Under the pieces are notes generated by a model. That model saw nothing but the letters and a program-made list of their open reading frames with translations, was not told the origin of the DNA and made no database searches. The position numbers and the translations under genes were made by a program. Positions 7,095 to 14,074 of a DNA stretch of 14,514 nucleotides are shown here, one piece after another; the first letter of the stretch is position 1, and each line of letters starts with the position of its first letter. The stretch is from Clostridiaceae bacterium. Its GTDB lineage: Bacteria > Bacillota > Clostridia > Saccharofermentanales > Fastidiosipilaceae. The stretch lies in contig JAAZJE010000102.1 in assembly GCA_012800515.1 (NCBI GenBank), positions 1 to 14,514 on the forward strand, written 5' to 3'.

Positions 7095-8239
7095 TTTTTA
7101 CCTCCGATAGCTCGCAGTAGGCCTACATTCTTACGGATTGCCGCCGCCAGGGTACGGACCTCGGCTTCGGTATGATTTGCCGCCAGACTGATACGAATAG
7201 CGCTTTGCGCTTCCGTCTTGTCCCGCCCCATTGCACTCAGGACATGGCTGACGGGGCTCCGCGCGCCGCAGGCCGAGGTCGTTGCGACCATAAAGCCCTC
7301 CCCGGACAATGCCGAGGCCAGAGTCTGACCCAATATACCCGGAAAAGCGATATTTACAATATGCGGAACAGCCGGCTGATATGAATTTAAGATGAATTCC
7401 GTTCCGGATAATTCTTCCAGTAATAAGGCTCGCAGGGCTGTAACCCGCTCATAAGTCTCTTCCCTCTCCTCAATTGCCAGATTCATCGCCAGGGCCAACT
7501 GCGCCGCCATGGCGGGGCTCTCCGTGCCGCTGCGCATGTTACCCTGCTGACCGCCGCCGAAAATCAGCGGTTGTAGATTTATCGAATCTCGGCAATAGAG
7601 TAGCCCTGATCCCTTGAGTGCCCCTACCTTGTGTCCGCTGAAGCTGGCCAAATCGCAATGCCCGTCCCGCAAATCGATTTCCTTCTTGCCGGGGGCCTGA
7701 GTATAGTCTATGTGGATTGCGGCCTGCGGAGCTCTCAGATTGCGTAAACGCGCAACGGCGGAAAGATCGGTTATCGCGCCGGTCTCGTTATTGACGGCAA
7801 GCAAGGTAATTATGAAGGTTTGCGGTGAAAGAGCCGCCTCCAGGCGCGCAAGGTCGGGATGACCGGTCGCAGTCAGACCGATATCTATGCCGATCCGCCC
7901 AGCATTCTCGAGATATTTAACGGTTTGCAATGTAGCGGCATGATCTCCGCCCGAATAGATAATTTCGTTGCTTTCACGATAACGGGAATTGTGATAGCCG
8001 CGCAGGGCGGTGTTTATCGACTCCGTAGCACCCGATGTGAAAATCAGTTCCTCGGCGCGGCAACCCAGCGTCCGAGCCAATGACTCCTTCGCAACGGCAA
8101 TAGTTTTTGCCGCCGTCAGACCGAGAGCGTGCAAAGAGGAAGGATTGCCCGCGCATTCGCAACTGATCCGTACAAACTCAGCCAGAACCTCCGGCCGCAC
8201 CGGTACGGTCGCTGCCTGATCAAAATAGATAATCTGCAT
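7091..8239 (-). CDS. Cysteine desulfurase (NifS/IscS family), ThiI partner
   Basis: This 382-residue PLP enzyme converts cysteine to alanine and passes the sulfur to acceptor proteins as a persulfide. Landmarks are YFDQAAT at the N-terminus, His100 stacking on PLP, the D-x-x-Q pair Asp178/Gln181, the PLP lysine Lys204 in SGHK, the RSGTES segment (236-241), and the catalytic Cys324 in TSACGARSP. The Cys loop differs from the common SSGSACSSG form. Because thiI follows with a 4-bp overlap, the likely job is dedicated sulfur donor for tRNA thiolation, like the NifZ-ThiI pair of Bacillus subtilis, rather than general Fe-S assembly; no iscU, iscR or suf gene is in view. It begins 15 nt after the regulator's stop, with AGGGA upstream of the ATG. 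Confidence 0.93.
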   Translation of the reverse strand: MQIIYFDQAATVPVRPEVLAEFVRISCECAGNPSSLHALGLTAAKTIAVAKESLARTLGCRAEELIFTSGATESINTALRGYHNSRYRESNEIIYSGGDHAATLQTVKYLENAGRIGIDIGLTATGHPDLARLEAALSPQTFIITLLAVNNETGAITDLSAVARLRNLRAPQAAIHIDYTQAPGKKEIDLRDGHCDLASFSGHKVGALKGSGLLYCRDSINLQPLIFGGGQQGNMRSGTESPAMAAQLALAMNLAIEEREETYERVTALRALLLEELSGTEFILNSYQPAVPHIVNIAFPGILGQTLASALSGEGFMVATTSACGARSPVSHVLSAMGRDKTEAQSAIRISLAANHTEAEVRTLAAAIRKNVGLLRAIGGKK

Positions 8240-8254
8240 GCGGAAATATCTTCC

Positions 8255-8998
8255 CTAACGCACACTGCTATCCAGGCGCAAACTGCAATGCTTGGCTGAC
8301 AATACGACATTGACAACTTCGCATACATCGCCGCTTCGGGAAAGAAAAACACTCGTTACAACAATAACCGACTCGCCGCGCGGAATATCGAAAATTCGCG
8401 CCTCATTTTGCATTGCCGGGCGTACCATGAGTTCGGTCTCAACCTTTTGCGGTAAAAAAGCATATTTGTTCGCCGTAATGTCAATCATCGGTCGACGCAG
8501 GCGAACATCTTTCAGTAAATCAGGGAACATCGCCTTGGGAATCCAGGACTTACAATACGCAACGACCTGTCGATTATGTTCTCCGCGCCAAATCAACTCT
8601 GAATAACCGGGCGAACCGCCGACCCGATTGCGGACAAAGGCGGCGGCAATTTTCCCTGGCAATTTATCGACTTCCCTGTAATCGACGAAATTCATGCCCT
8701 CTAAAGTATTAGCAGATAAAATACCGAAAGTAAAGCCGGAAAAAGGCGCTATCTGGCAGCGTTTGGTCTCCTCACGCACAAAAGTACCGCGACCCTTGTA
8801 AATCTCCAGCAGCCCTTCATTGACTAATTCGCTGACAGCCTGACGCACGGTCGGGCGCGACAGCTGCATTTCCTCACATAACTGCATCTCCGTAGGAATG
8901 CGTTCTCCCGGCTGATACTCTCCGCTCTCAATCCGAGCCAGAAGAACCTCTTTCAATTGAGCGTACAAAGGGACACTGCTGTGTTTATCTAAAGGCAT
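8255..8998 (-). CDS. GntR/HutC-family transcriptional regulator with UTRA domain
   Basis: This is a 247-residue DNA-binding regulator. Residues 5-75 form a GntR winged helix (PLYAQLKEVLL, GERIPTEMQLCEEMQLSRPTVRQAVSELVNEGLLEIYKGRGTFV in order). Residues ~90-235 look like the UTRA ligand-binding domain of the HutC subfamily, containing YCKSWIP and ending in a beta-rich segment. The effector is unknown. I chose the ATG at 8998 because a consensus AGGAGG lies 6 nt before it. An in-frame TTG at 9013 would put that ribosome site inside the gene. It heads an apparent operon with the cysteine desulfurase and thiI, an unusual partner for a HutC-type protein. Its own promoter contains symmetric sequence typical of an autoregulatory operator. 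Confidence 0.92.
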   Translation of the reverse strand: MPLDKHSSVPLYAQLKEVLLARIESGEYQPGERIPTEMQLCEEMQLSRPTVRQAVSELVNEGLLEIYKGRGTFVREETKRCQIAPFSGFTFGILSANTLEGMNFVDYREVDKLPGKIAAAFVRNRVGGSPGYSELIWRGEHNRQVVAYCKSWIPKAMFPDLLKDVRLRRPMIDITANKYAFLPQKVETELMVRPAMQNEARIFDIPRGESVIVVTSVFLSRSGDVCEVVNVVLSAKHCSLRLDSSVR

Positions 8999-9068
8999 GT
9001 TCTTCCTCCTCAAAGCTCAACACCGCGACAATCCTGAATCACTCACAGATATGTCAGCAGTGTAAATG

Positions 9069-9131
9069 CGATGTAATGCCATTGTAACAGAACTGTTATA
9101 CGATATTCAATGTAATTACGGCATTACGTCG
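9069..9131 (-). promoter_or_regulatory. Promoter and palindromic operators of the gntR-desulfurase-thiI unit
   Basis: On the minus strand TTGAAT (9110-9105) and TACAAT (9086-9081) are 18 bp apart, with an extended -10 TG at the right place. A perfect 6-bp-arm palindrome, TAACAG-AA-CTGTTA (9085-9098), overlaps the -10 and spacer. The whole promoter is flanked by 12-bp inverted arms with one mismatch, CGATGTAATGCC (9069-9080) and GGCATTACGTCG (9120-9131). GTAATTAC (9112-9119) is a further palindrome. The layout fits repression by the adjacent GntR protein. Which palindrome it binds is inference. Confidence 0.6.
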
Positions 9132-9165
9132 AAATATCTTCAAAATAGTGCGATTTTTCTGAAAA

Positions 9166-10629
9166 TCAGACCCGTAATTTAGAGTCCGCGTCGAAATCCA
9201 CCTCATTTGACTCCGACGGAAGTCCGACAGCGTTCAAAATCGGCATAACTTCGTTCGACAAATATTCACGCACCTGTTCCGCTGCTCGACCGGCATAATC
9301 TTCCGGCCGCATCAGCGCCTCTATTTCTTCCCTGTTCATCATAAAGGCCGGATCAGCGGCAATCCGCTCCAGCAGATCATTCGGGCGCCCGCGGTTCAAT
9401 TCCTCGGCTGCCGCCAGGGAGTGTCGGCGAATCAACTCGTGCAACTCCTGACGGTTCCCGCCCCGGCGCACACCTTCCATCATTACGGCTTCGCTGGCCA
9501 TAAAGGGCAGGTGCACCGATAGATTGGCGGCGATCATCGTCTCCGAGACCCGTAGCCCGCCGGAAATATCCTGCCAGATATTCAGGATCGCATCCGCGGC
9601 CAGGAACGTCTCCGGGATGACAATGCGTCGATTCGCCGAATCGTCCAGAGTCCGCTCCAGCCACTGTACAGAGGCCGTTGCGGCGGTATTGTTGACGGTA
9701 TTGATCAGGAAGCGCGCCAGTGAAGCCAGACGTTCGCTACGCATCGGGTTCTGCTTATAAGGCATCGCCGAAGAGCCGACCTGAGTCGAACCGAAAGGTT
9801 CGAAAATCTCCCGCATATTCTGCAACAGACGAATATCGTTGGTAAATTTATGGCCACTCTGAGCCAGGCCGGCCAGGACATTCAGAATCCGATTGTCCTC
9901 TTTGCGCGAATAGGTCTGGCCGGTAACAGGCATAACATATTCAAAGCCCATCTTCTCCGCCACCATCTGATCCAGAGCGACGCATTTACTGCTGTTTCCT
10001 TTAAAGAGTTGCAGGAAGCTCGCCTGCGTACCGGTAGTTCCCTTACAGCCCCGCAGACGCATTGAATTACGCACATAGCGCAAATCCCGCAAATCACTGA
10101 GCAGATCCTCAATCCAAAGGCAGGCGCGCTTGCCGACCGTGACCGGCTGTGCCGGCTGAAAATGCGTAAATCCCAGCGTGACAAGATCCTGATAGCGCTC
10201 GGCAAAGTCGGCCAGACGACGGATGACCTCCAATATCTTGGTCTCGATATGATCCAACGCCTCACGCATGAGAATCAGATCGGTATTGTCACATACATAG
10301 CAGGAGGTAGCACCCAAATGGATAATCGGTGCCGCCGCGGGGCATTGCCGCGCGAAAGTGTGGACATGCGCCATTACGTCGTGGCGAATCCGCCTTTCCT
10401 CGGCCTCGGCATATTCATAATCGATATTCTCGACATTGGCGCGCATTTCCTCGATTTGCTCCGAGGTAATATCCAGGCCGAGCTCATGCTGAGCCTCGGC
10501 CAGAGCCACCCACAATCTACGCCAGGTAACAAATTTTGTGTGCTCCGAGAACAACTCTTGCATGTACCGACCGGCATAGCGTACGCCCAGGGGACTGCGG
10601 TAGCTCGTGCGCTCCTCTCGTGTCATCAT
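9166..10629 (-). CDS. purB: Adenylosuccinate lyase
   Basis: This 487-residue member of the fumarase/aspartase superfamily cleaves SAICAR to AICAR plus fumarate, and adenylosuccinate to AMP plus fumarate, in purine synthesis. Evidence: HDVMAHVHTFA (83-93), GATSC (106-110), GFTHFQPAQPVTVGKR (153-168), and the signature loop GSSAMPYKQNPMRSE (285-299). The length fits the family (about 430-490). The start at 10629 was chosen because ATG-ATG-A overlaps the stop codon of the upstream aminotransferase (TGA at 10628-10626) and GGAAGG lies 9 nt before it; an upstream TTG at 10674 is unnecessary. ATG 10626 is a possible alternative one codon in. After the stop there is only a weak AT hairpin (9152-9167) with no T run, so some read-through into the gntR promoter region is possible. 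Confidence 0.96.
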   Translation of the reverse strand: MMTREERTSYRSPLGVRYAGRYMQELFSEHTKFVTWRRLWVALAEAQHELGLDITSEQIEEMRANVENIDYEYAEAEERRIRHDVMAHVHTFARQCPAAAPIIHLGATSCYVCDNTDLILMREALDHIETKILEVIRRLADFAERYQDLVTLGFTHFQPAQPVTVGKRACLWIEDLLSDLRDLRYVRNSMRLRGCKGTTGTQASFLQLFKGNSSKCVALDQMVAEKMGFEYVMPVTGQTYSRKEDNRILNVLAGLAQSGHKFTNDIRLLQNMREIFEPFGSTQVGSSAMPYKQNPMRSERLASLARFLINTVNNTAATASVQWLERTLDDSANRRIVIPETFLAADAILNIWQDISGGLRVSETMIAANLSVHLPFMASEAVMMEGVRRGGNRQELHELIRRHSLAAAEELNRGRPNDLLERIAADPAFMMNREEIEALMRPEDYAGRAAEQVREYLSNEVMPILNAVGLPSESNEVDFDADSKLRV

Positions 10630-11921
10630 TTGGCATTCCCTTCCGTTAATGCGCAATAGCGGACGCAGAGACAAAAGACTTCGATCGCCGTTTTCAGTTC
10701 ATCCGTGGTCGGCAAAGTCGGCGCTAGGCGGATATTGCTGTCGCTCGGGTCGTTGTTCCGCGGATAAGTCGCGCCGGCCGGCGTAAAGGCCACACCGAGC
10801 TGCTTGGCGAGATTGACTGTCGCCTGAGCCAGGCCCGGACGCAGATTCACGCTGATGAAGTAGCCGCCCTTCGGCTCATGCCACTCGGCCAGTCCACTGT
10901 CGGCCAGATTTTCACGCAGTATTTTCAGCACCATTTCAAAACGCGGACGCAGTACGTCGGCATGACCGCGCATCACATTGGCGATGCCACCGCGCTTCTC
11001 AAGGAAGCGGACATGCGCCAACTGCATCATCTTATTCGGGCTAATGGTACGGAACTGAATATGGCCTAGATACCAGTCGAGATTGGTCTTACTCGCCGCC
11101 AGACACGCGGGTGCCGAACCGGGGAAGGTAACCTTCGAGAAAGAGGCTACTTGCAGCACTCGGTCGGGATGGCCGGCTTCGGCACAGAGAGCGAGGATTT
11201 CCGGAACGCTGCCGCAGAGTTCCGGCTGATCCGGATACAGATGATGCACCACATAGGCATTATCCCAGATAATGCGGAAATCCGGCGCGGCGGTCTTCAT
11301 TGTCGCCAGGCGACGGCAGGTCTCCTCGGAATAAACAATTCCGTCCGGATTGCTGTAGACCGGCACCGTCCAAATACCCTTGATATTCGCGTTTCCGGCA
11401 ACGAGCTTCTCAACCATATCCATATTCGGTCCGGTCGCGGTCATAGGTACCGTGATCAAGTCAAAGCCCAAATGCTCCGTGATGGCGAAATGACGGTCAT
11501 AACCCGGCGCCGGACAGAGGAAAGCGCGTTTAGGATTCTGCCCCCAGGGCGCGTCGCCCCCCGGTACGCCGAAGGTCAACGCATGCAGAATCAATGTGTA
11601 CATTATGTTGAGGCTCGAATTGTCCTGAACAATGAGATTGGCCGCGTCGATACCCAGCACCTCGGCAAAAGCGCGCCGGATTTCCGGAATACCCGTCAGG
11701 CCGCCGTAATTCCGGCAGTCACTGCCATCCTCCGAGAGATGATCCTCCTGAGACAGAATTGTAATCAGGTCGTTAACCTGATCCAGTTGACCGCTACCCG
11801 GACGACCGCGCGTCATATTCAATTTCAACCCGCGCGCCCTTACTTCTTCCAATTTCGCTTCCAGGCGCTTCAACTCGGCCTTTCGCTCATCGGCGTTCAT
11901 ATCCGCATATCTTTTACCCAT
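10626..11921 (-). CDS. Class Ic aspartate aminotransferase (PLP-dependent)
   Basis: This 431-residue fold-type I aminotransferase resembles the class Ic aspartate aminotransferases (the AspT type of Corynebacterium), which interconvert aspartate plus 2-oxoglutarate with oxaloacetate plus glutamate. Motifs are LNMTRGRPG near the N-terminus (34-42), RNYGGLTGIPEIR (70-82), SNPDG (190-194), the PLP-contacting IWDNAYVVHHL with Asp220 and Tyr223, and ASFSKVTFPGS with the PLP lysine 263. The substrate is inferred from family resemblance. The ATG at 11921 gives the family's usual length; a longer TTG version (11990) would start inside yraN. The consensus AGGAGG lies 27 nt away, with a hairpin exactly filling the gap. 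Another in-frame ATG is at 11900. The gene lies 44 nt after yraN and overlaps purB by ATGA. Confidence 0.9.
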   Translation of the reverse strand: MGKRYADMNADERKAELKRLEAKLEEVRARGLKLNMTRGRPGSGQLDQVNDLITILSQEDHLSEDGSDCRNYGGLTGIPEIRRAFAEVLGIDAANLIVQDNSSLNIMYTLILHALTFGVPGGDAPWGQNPKRAFLCPAPGYDRHFAITEHLGFDLITVPMTATGPNMDMVEKLVAGNANIKGIWTVPVYSNPDGIVYSEETCRRLATMKTAAPDFRIIWDNAYVVHHLYPDQPELCGSVPEILALCAEAGHPDRVLQVASFSKVTFPGSAPACLAASKTNLDWYLGHIQFRTISPNKMMQLAHVRFLEKRGGIANVMRGHADVLRPRFEMVLKILRENLADSGLAEWHEPKGGYFISVNLRPGLAQATVNLAKQLGVAFTPAGATYPRNNDPSDSNIRLAPTLPTTDELKTAIEVFCLCVRYCALTEGNAK

Positions 11922-11955
11922 TTTCCTGTAGCCACCCGCGGCGGCATACCTCCTC
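11921..11955 (-). promoter_or_regulatory. Hairpin between Shine-Dalgarno and start codon of the aminotransferase
   Basis: Reading the minus strand, GAGGAGG (11955-11949) is followed by a stem: GTA (11949-11947), a bulged T, GCCGCC (11945-11940), loop GCG, GGTGGC (11936-11931), TAC (11930-11928). Then come six nucleotides and the ATG at 11921. Folding would bring AGGAG to about 6 nt from the start. An out-of-frame ATG (11947) lies 1 nt after AGGAGG and opens a 16-codon ORF whose TGA overlaps the ATG at 11900. Confidence 0.5.
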
Positions 11956-11965
11956 GTAAATCTCT

Positions 11966-12346
11966 CTACATAATAGGAATCAATTCCCAATTCACAATTC
12001 GCCCGGAACTATCATGCTCAGCCGCGAATGCCAACAATTCCGCCGTTGCGTCGGGACGGTTGCGTCGCAACCAGACCGTGGCCAAGTTCCGCAGACGCCG
12101 CCGTTTTTCGGCACTCAGACTGGCCGCCGCTCCGCCGTAAATATCCGTACAGGTCGCCATTCGACGTCCTCGCACCTCGACAAAGCATACCACCTGATCC
12201 TTAGCCATGATTATATCAATTTCACCATATGACCGTAACCACCAATTTCGTTGAATAAGTATATATCCACGCTGATTCAAAATCTCAATCGCCTGATCTT
12301 CTATATAGCGACCCAATTCACGCTTGGAAAGCTCGCCGTCCGACAT
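11966..12346 (-). CDS. yraN: YraN family (UPF0102) nuclease-fold protein
   Basis: This is a 126-residue, full-length UPF0102 protein. It has the restriction-endonuclease-like core GEIDII (41-46) followed by FVEVR (55-59), giving Glu42, Asp44, Glu57 and Arg59 in the E-x-D...E-x-K/R arrangement; many homologues have Lys at the last position. The upstream segment (GRYIEDQAIEILNQRGY) and the downstream KRRRLRNLATVWL helix also match the family. The cellular role is poorly defined and is inferred only as a DNA or RNA nuclease fold. It sits 11 nt after rnhB, the same neighbour seen in many Firmicutes, and is probably translated from the shared transcript. The Shine-Dalgarno is weak (AGGG about 8 nt upstream, straddling the rnhB stop). 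Confidence 0.9.
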   Translation of the reverse strand: MSDGELSKRELGRYIEDQAIEILNQRGYILIQRNWWLRSYGEIDIIMAKDQVVCFVEVRGRRMATCTDIYGGAAASLSAEKRRRLRNLATVWLRRNRPDATAELLAFAAEHDSSGRIVNWELIPIM

Positions 12347-12357
12347 TTTTCAGTACC

Positions 12358-13014
12358 CTATTCGGAGGGAGACACTTCGGGCTTTAAAATCCGGGTCAGG
12401 AAGGAACGTCGATGCTCCTTAGTCGGCCCCGCCTCGCGAATCGCGGCGATATGTTGCGCCGTACCGTATCCCTTGTGGTTTTCAAATCCGTAGACGGGAT
12501 AACGTTCGGCGAGTTCGATCATATAACGATCCCGCGCCACCTTGGCCAAAATCGAAGCGGCGGCGATGCAATTAACCCGGGCATCGCCCTTTGTTACATT
12601 GATTTGCGGCAGATCCACGTCCGGTATCCGCTCATAATCAACCAGAACCATCTCCGGCGGCATACGCAATTGTTCCAGCGCGCGGCGCATAGCCAGATGT
12701 ACCGCCGCCAAAACACCCAAATGTTCAATCTCATCAACGGTCGACCAACCGATACCCCAATCCGCCGCCTGCTCAACAATAAGCTCGAACATCTCTTCCC
12801 GCTTGCGTTCACTAAGACGTTTTGAATCATTCAGACCGTAAATAGGCACATTCGGATCCAGAATACAGGCTGCGGCATAGACCGGACCCGCCAACGGACC
12901 GCGACCGGCTTCGTCGACCCCGGCCAGGCGAGTAAGTCCCCGCTCCCTCTGTTCGGCTTCGAGAGCATCCATAAGACGATAACGCTCTTCCGCCTTCAAC
13001 CGCGCCTTAGACAC
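12358..13014 (-). CDS. rnhB: Ribonuclease HII
   Basis: This 218-residue enzyme removes ribonucleotides misincorporated in DNA and degrades RNA-DNA hybrids. The DEDD metal site is visible: Asp34 and Glu35 in AGVDEAGRGPLAGPV, Asp126 in LVDYERIP, and Asp144 in TKGDA. The following NCIAAASILAKVARDRYM helix and GYGT segment are typical. Tyr127 stands where Gly is common. The start is GTG at 13014, because GGAGG lies 6 nt before it; it overlaps the end of the ylqF gene by 8 nt. The ylqF-rnhB pairing is conserved in Firmicutes. Confidence 0.95.
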   Translation of the reverse strand: MSKARLKAEERYRLMDALEAEQRERGLTRLAGVDEAGRGPLAGPVYAAACILDPNVPIYGLNDSKRLSERKREEMFELIVEQAADWGIGWSTVDEIEHLGVLAAVHLAMRRALEQLRMPPEMVLVDYERIPDVDLPQINVTKGDARVNCIAAASILAKVARDRYMIELAERYPVYGFENHKGYGTAQHIAAIREAGPTKEHRRSFLTRILKPEVSPSE

Positions 13015-13954
13015 CCGCTACCTCCGGCGGCGATTCCAAGCTGATCCGCCCGATCGTACCGTCACGCAATTCATCAAGATAAATTACGGCAAAGCGAGCC
13101 GTGTCGGCTTCACCGCCCGTACGCAAACAGCCCCGCCGCAAAGCCGCGCGGGTAAAAAGCAGATCAGTCGCCATAGCCGCGGCATCCATCCGCGGATCGG
13201 CGGAATACATCTCCAACATCTGTTCGTATTCTTCCCGATCGGCGGCACTCAACTTATAACGCTCACTGATCAGATCAGCATAGCGCGGCCGGAGCAGAGC
13301 GAACGCCTGCCGCGCCAAAAGTTCAACATCCGTATTCGTGTCCGGCATCGCGCCGGTAATTGCCAACAAGAGTTGCCCGTGCTCAGTACCGGCAGCCGGC
13401 CAGAGCACACCCGGCGTATCCATGAGCTCGACGCGTCCGCTGCGAACCCATTGCACGCCGCGCGTCACCCCGGGGCGGTCTTCGGTCCGTGTCGCCCGAC
13501 GCCCGGCTATTGTATTGATAAAGGTCGATTTGCCGCAATTGGGAACGCCGACTACAAGAATACGAACCGGCCGACGCAGACGCCCCTGCCGCTGCTCACG
13601 TTCCAAAACCGGTTCGGCCAACTCGGCGGCCAGTTCCAGAACACGTTTATTGTCACGCGCGTTCCGACAATCGATCGCCTCAATCCGCCCATCATTATTC
13701 CGTTGCTCGGCATTATCCCGAAAATACGCCTGCCAGGCGGCGGTAATCTCCGGATCGGCCAGATCCGCCTTGCTCAGAACCGTCAACAGTGGTTTCCCGG
13801 CGCAAATCCGCGCCAGCTCCGGATTGCCGCTCGCCGCGGGTATACGCGCGTCGCGAATCTCCAGCACGACATCGACCAAGGGCAGCTTGGTACCGATATC
13901 ACGCAAAGTCCGGTTCATATGACCCGGAAACCAATTGAGATTGAGCTTCGTCAT
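13007..13954 (-). CDS. ylqF: Ribosome biogenesis GTPase YlqF/RbgA
   Basis: This is a 315-residue, circularly permuted GTPase needed for late assembly of the 50S subunit. The motif order is G4-G5-G1-G2-G3, as in RbgA. The N-terminal signature NWFPGHM is at 7-13, followed by VDVVLEIRDARIP (27-39), G4-like SKAD (61-64), G1 GVPNCGKS (136-143), the G2 threonine in RPGVTRG (160-166) and G3 DTPGV (179-183). The G4 box normally reads NKxD; here Ser replaces Asn. The C-terminal helical domain (about 200-300) matches the family, and the protein is a little longer than the ~280 usual. The ATG at 13954 gives the family N-terminus. An in-frame TTG at 13984 would lie in the tail of the preceding terminator. 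The Shine-Dalgarno is weak (GGA at 8 nt). Confidence 0.93.
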   Translation of the reverse strand: MTKLNLNWFPGHMNRTLRDIGTKLPLVDVVLEIRDARIPAASGNPELARICAGKPLLTVLSKADLADPEITAAWQAYFRDNAEQRNNDGRIEAIDCRNARDNKRVLELAAELAEPVLEREQRQGRLRRPVRILVVGVPNCGKSTFINTIAGRRATRTEDRPGVTRGVQWVRSGRVELMDTPGVLWPAAGTEHGQLLLAITGAMPDTNTDVELLARQAFALLRPRYADLISERYKLSAADREEYEQMLEMYSADPRMDAAAMATDLLFTRAALRRGCLRTGGEADTARFAVIYLDELRDGTIGRISLESPPEVAGV

Positions 13955-13973
13955 TTTTTTGTCCAAAACCTGT

Positions 13974-14008
13974 GAATAAAACAACAGAGTATCGCTGCCG
14001 ACACTCTG
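13974..14008 (-). terminator. Intrinsic terminator between rplS and ylqF
   Basis: On the minus strand CAGAGTGTCG (14008-13999) pairs with CGATACTCTG (13994-13985) around a GCAG loop, a 10-bp stem with one G-U pair, followed by TTGTTTTATT. The pair that is G-U in the minus-strand RNA would be an A-C mismatch on the other strand, which fits function for rplS transcription. It lies 19 nt before the ylqF start, so ylqF would rely on partial read-through or a promoter I cannot see. Confidence 0.7.
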
Positions 14009-14024
14009 CGCTTCGTCTCATCCG

Positions 14025-14049
14025 TCACCCTCCCGAAACAGGAGGGTGA
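14025..14049. other. Perfect 9-bp hairpin downstream of rplS
   Basis: TCACCCTCC (14025-14033) pairs with GGAGGGTGA (14041-14049) around a 7-nt loop. No T run follows on either strand, so it is not a standard terminator. A second GAGGGTG at 14064-14070 could compete for the CACCCTC arm. It may stabilise the rplS 3' end or take part in a switch with the adjacent terminator. Confidence 0.5.
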
Positions 14050-14074
14050 GAATGATACTTTGAGAGGGTGCTGA

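Noticed and set aside
8999..9013. A TTG start at 9013 for the GntR-type regulator
   Set aside because: The bases between 9013 and 8998 are the Shine-Dalgarno AGGAGG itself, correctly spaced for the ATG at 8998.
9152..9167. A 6-bp AT hairpin (GATTTT/AAAATC) as a purB terminator
   Set aside because: The stem is AT-only, overlaps the stop codon, and is not followed by a T run, so it is too weak to call.
11922..11990. A TTG start at 11990 for the aminotransferase
   Set aside because: It would begin inside the YraN coding region without a ribosome site and adds residues not seen in the family.
11151..12140. A 329-codon plus-strand open frame antisense to the aminotransferase and YraN genes
   Set aside because: The opposite strand carries two well-recognised proteins. 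The antisense translation has no family motifs, and long mirror frames are expected from the codon bias here.
13373..13975. Long plus-strand frames opposite the RbgA-type GTPase
   Set aside because: They are shadows of a gene with all G motifs in order. The translations are low-information and rich in Arg, Pro and Ser.
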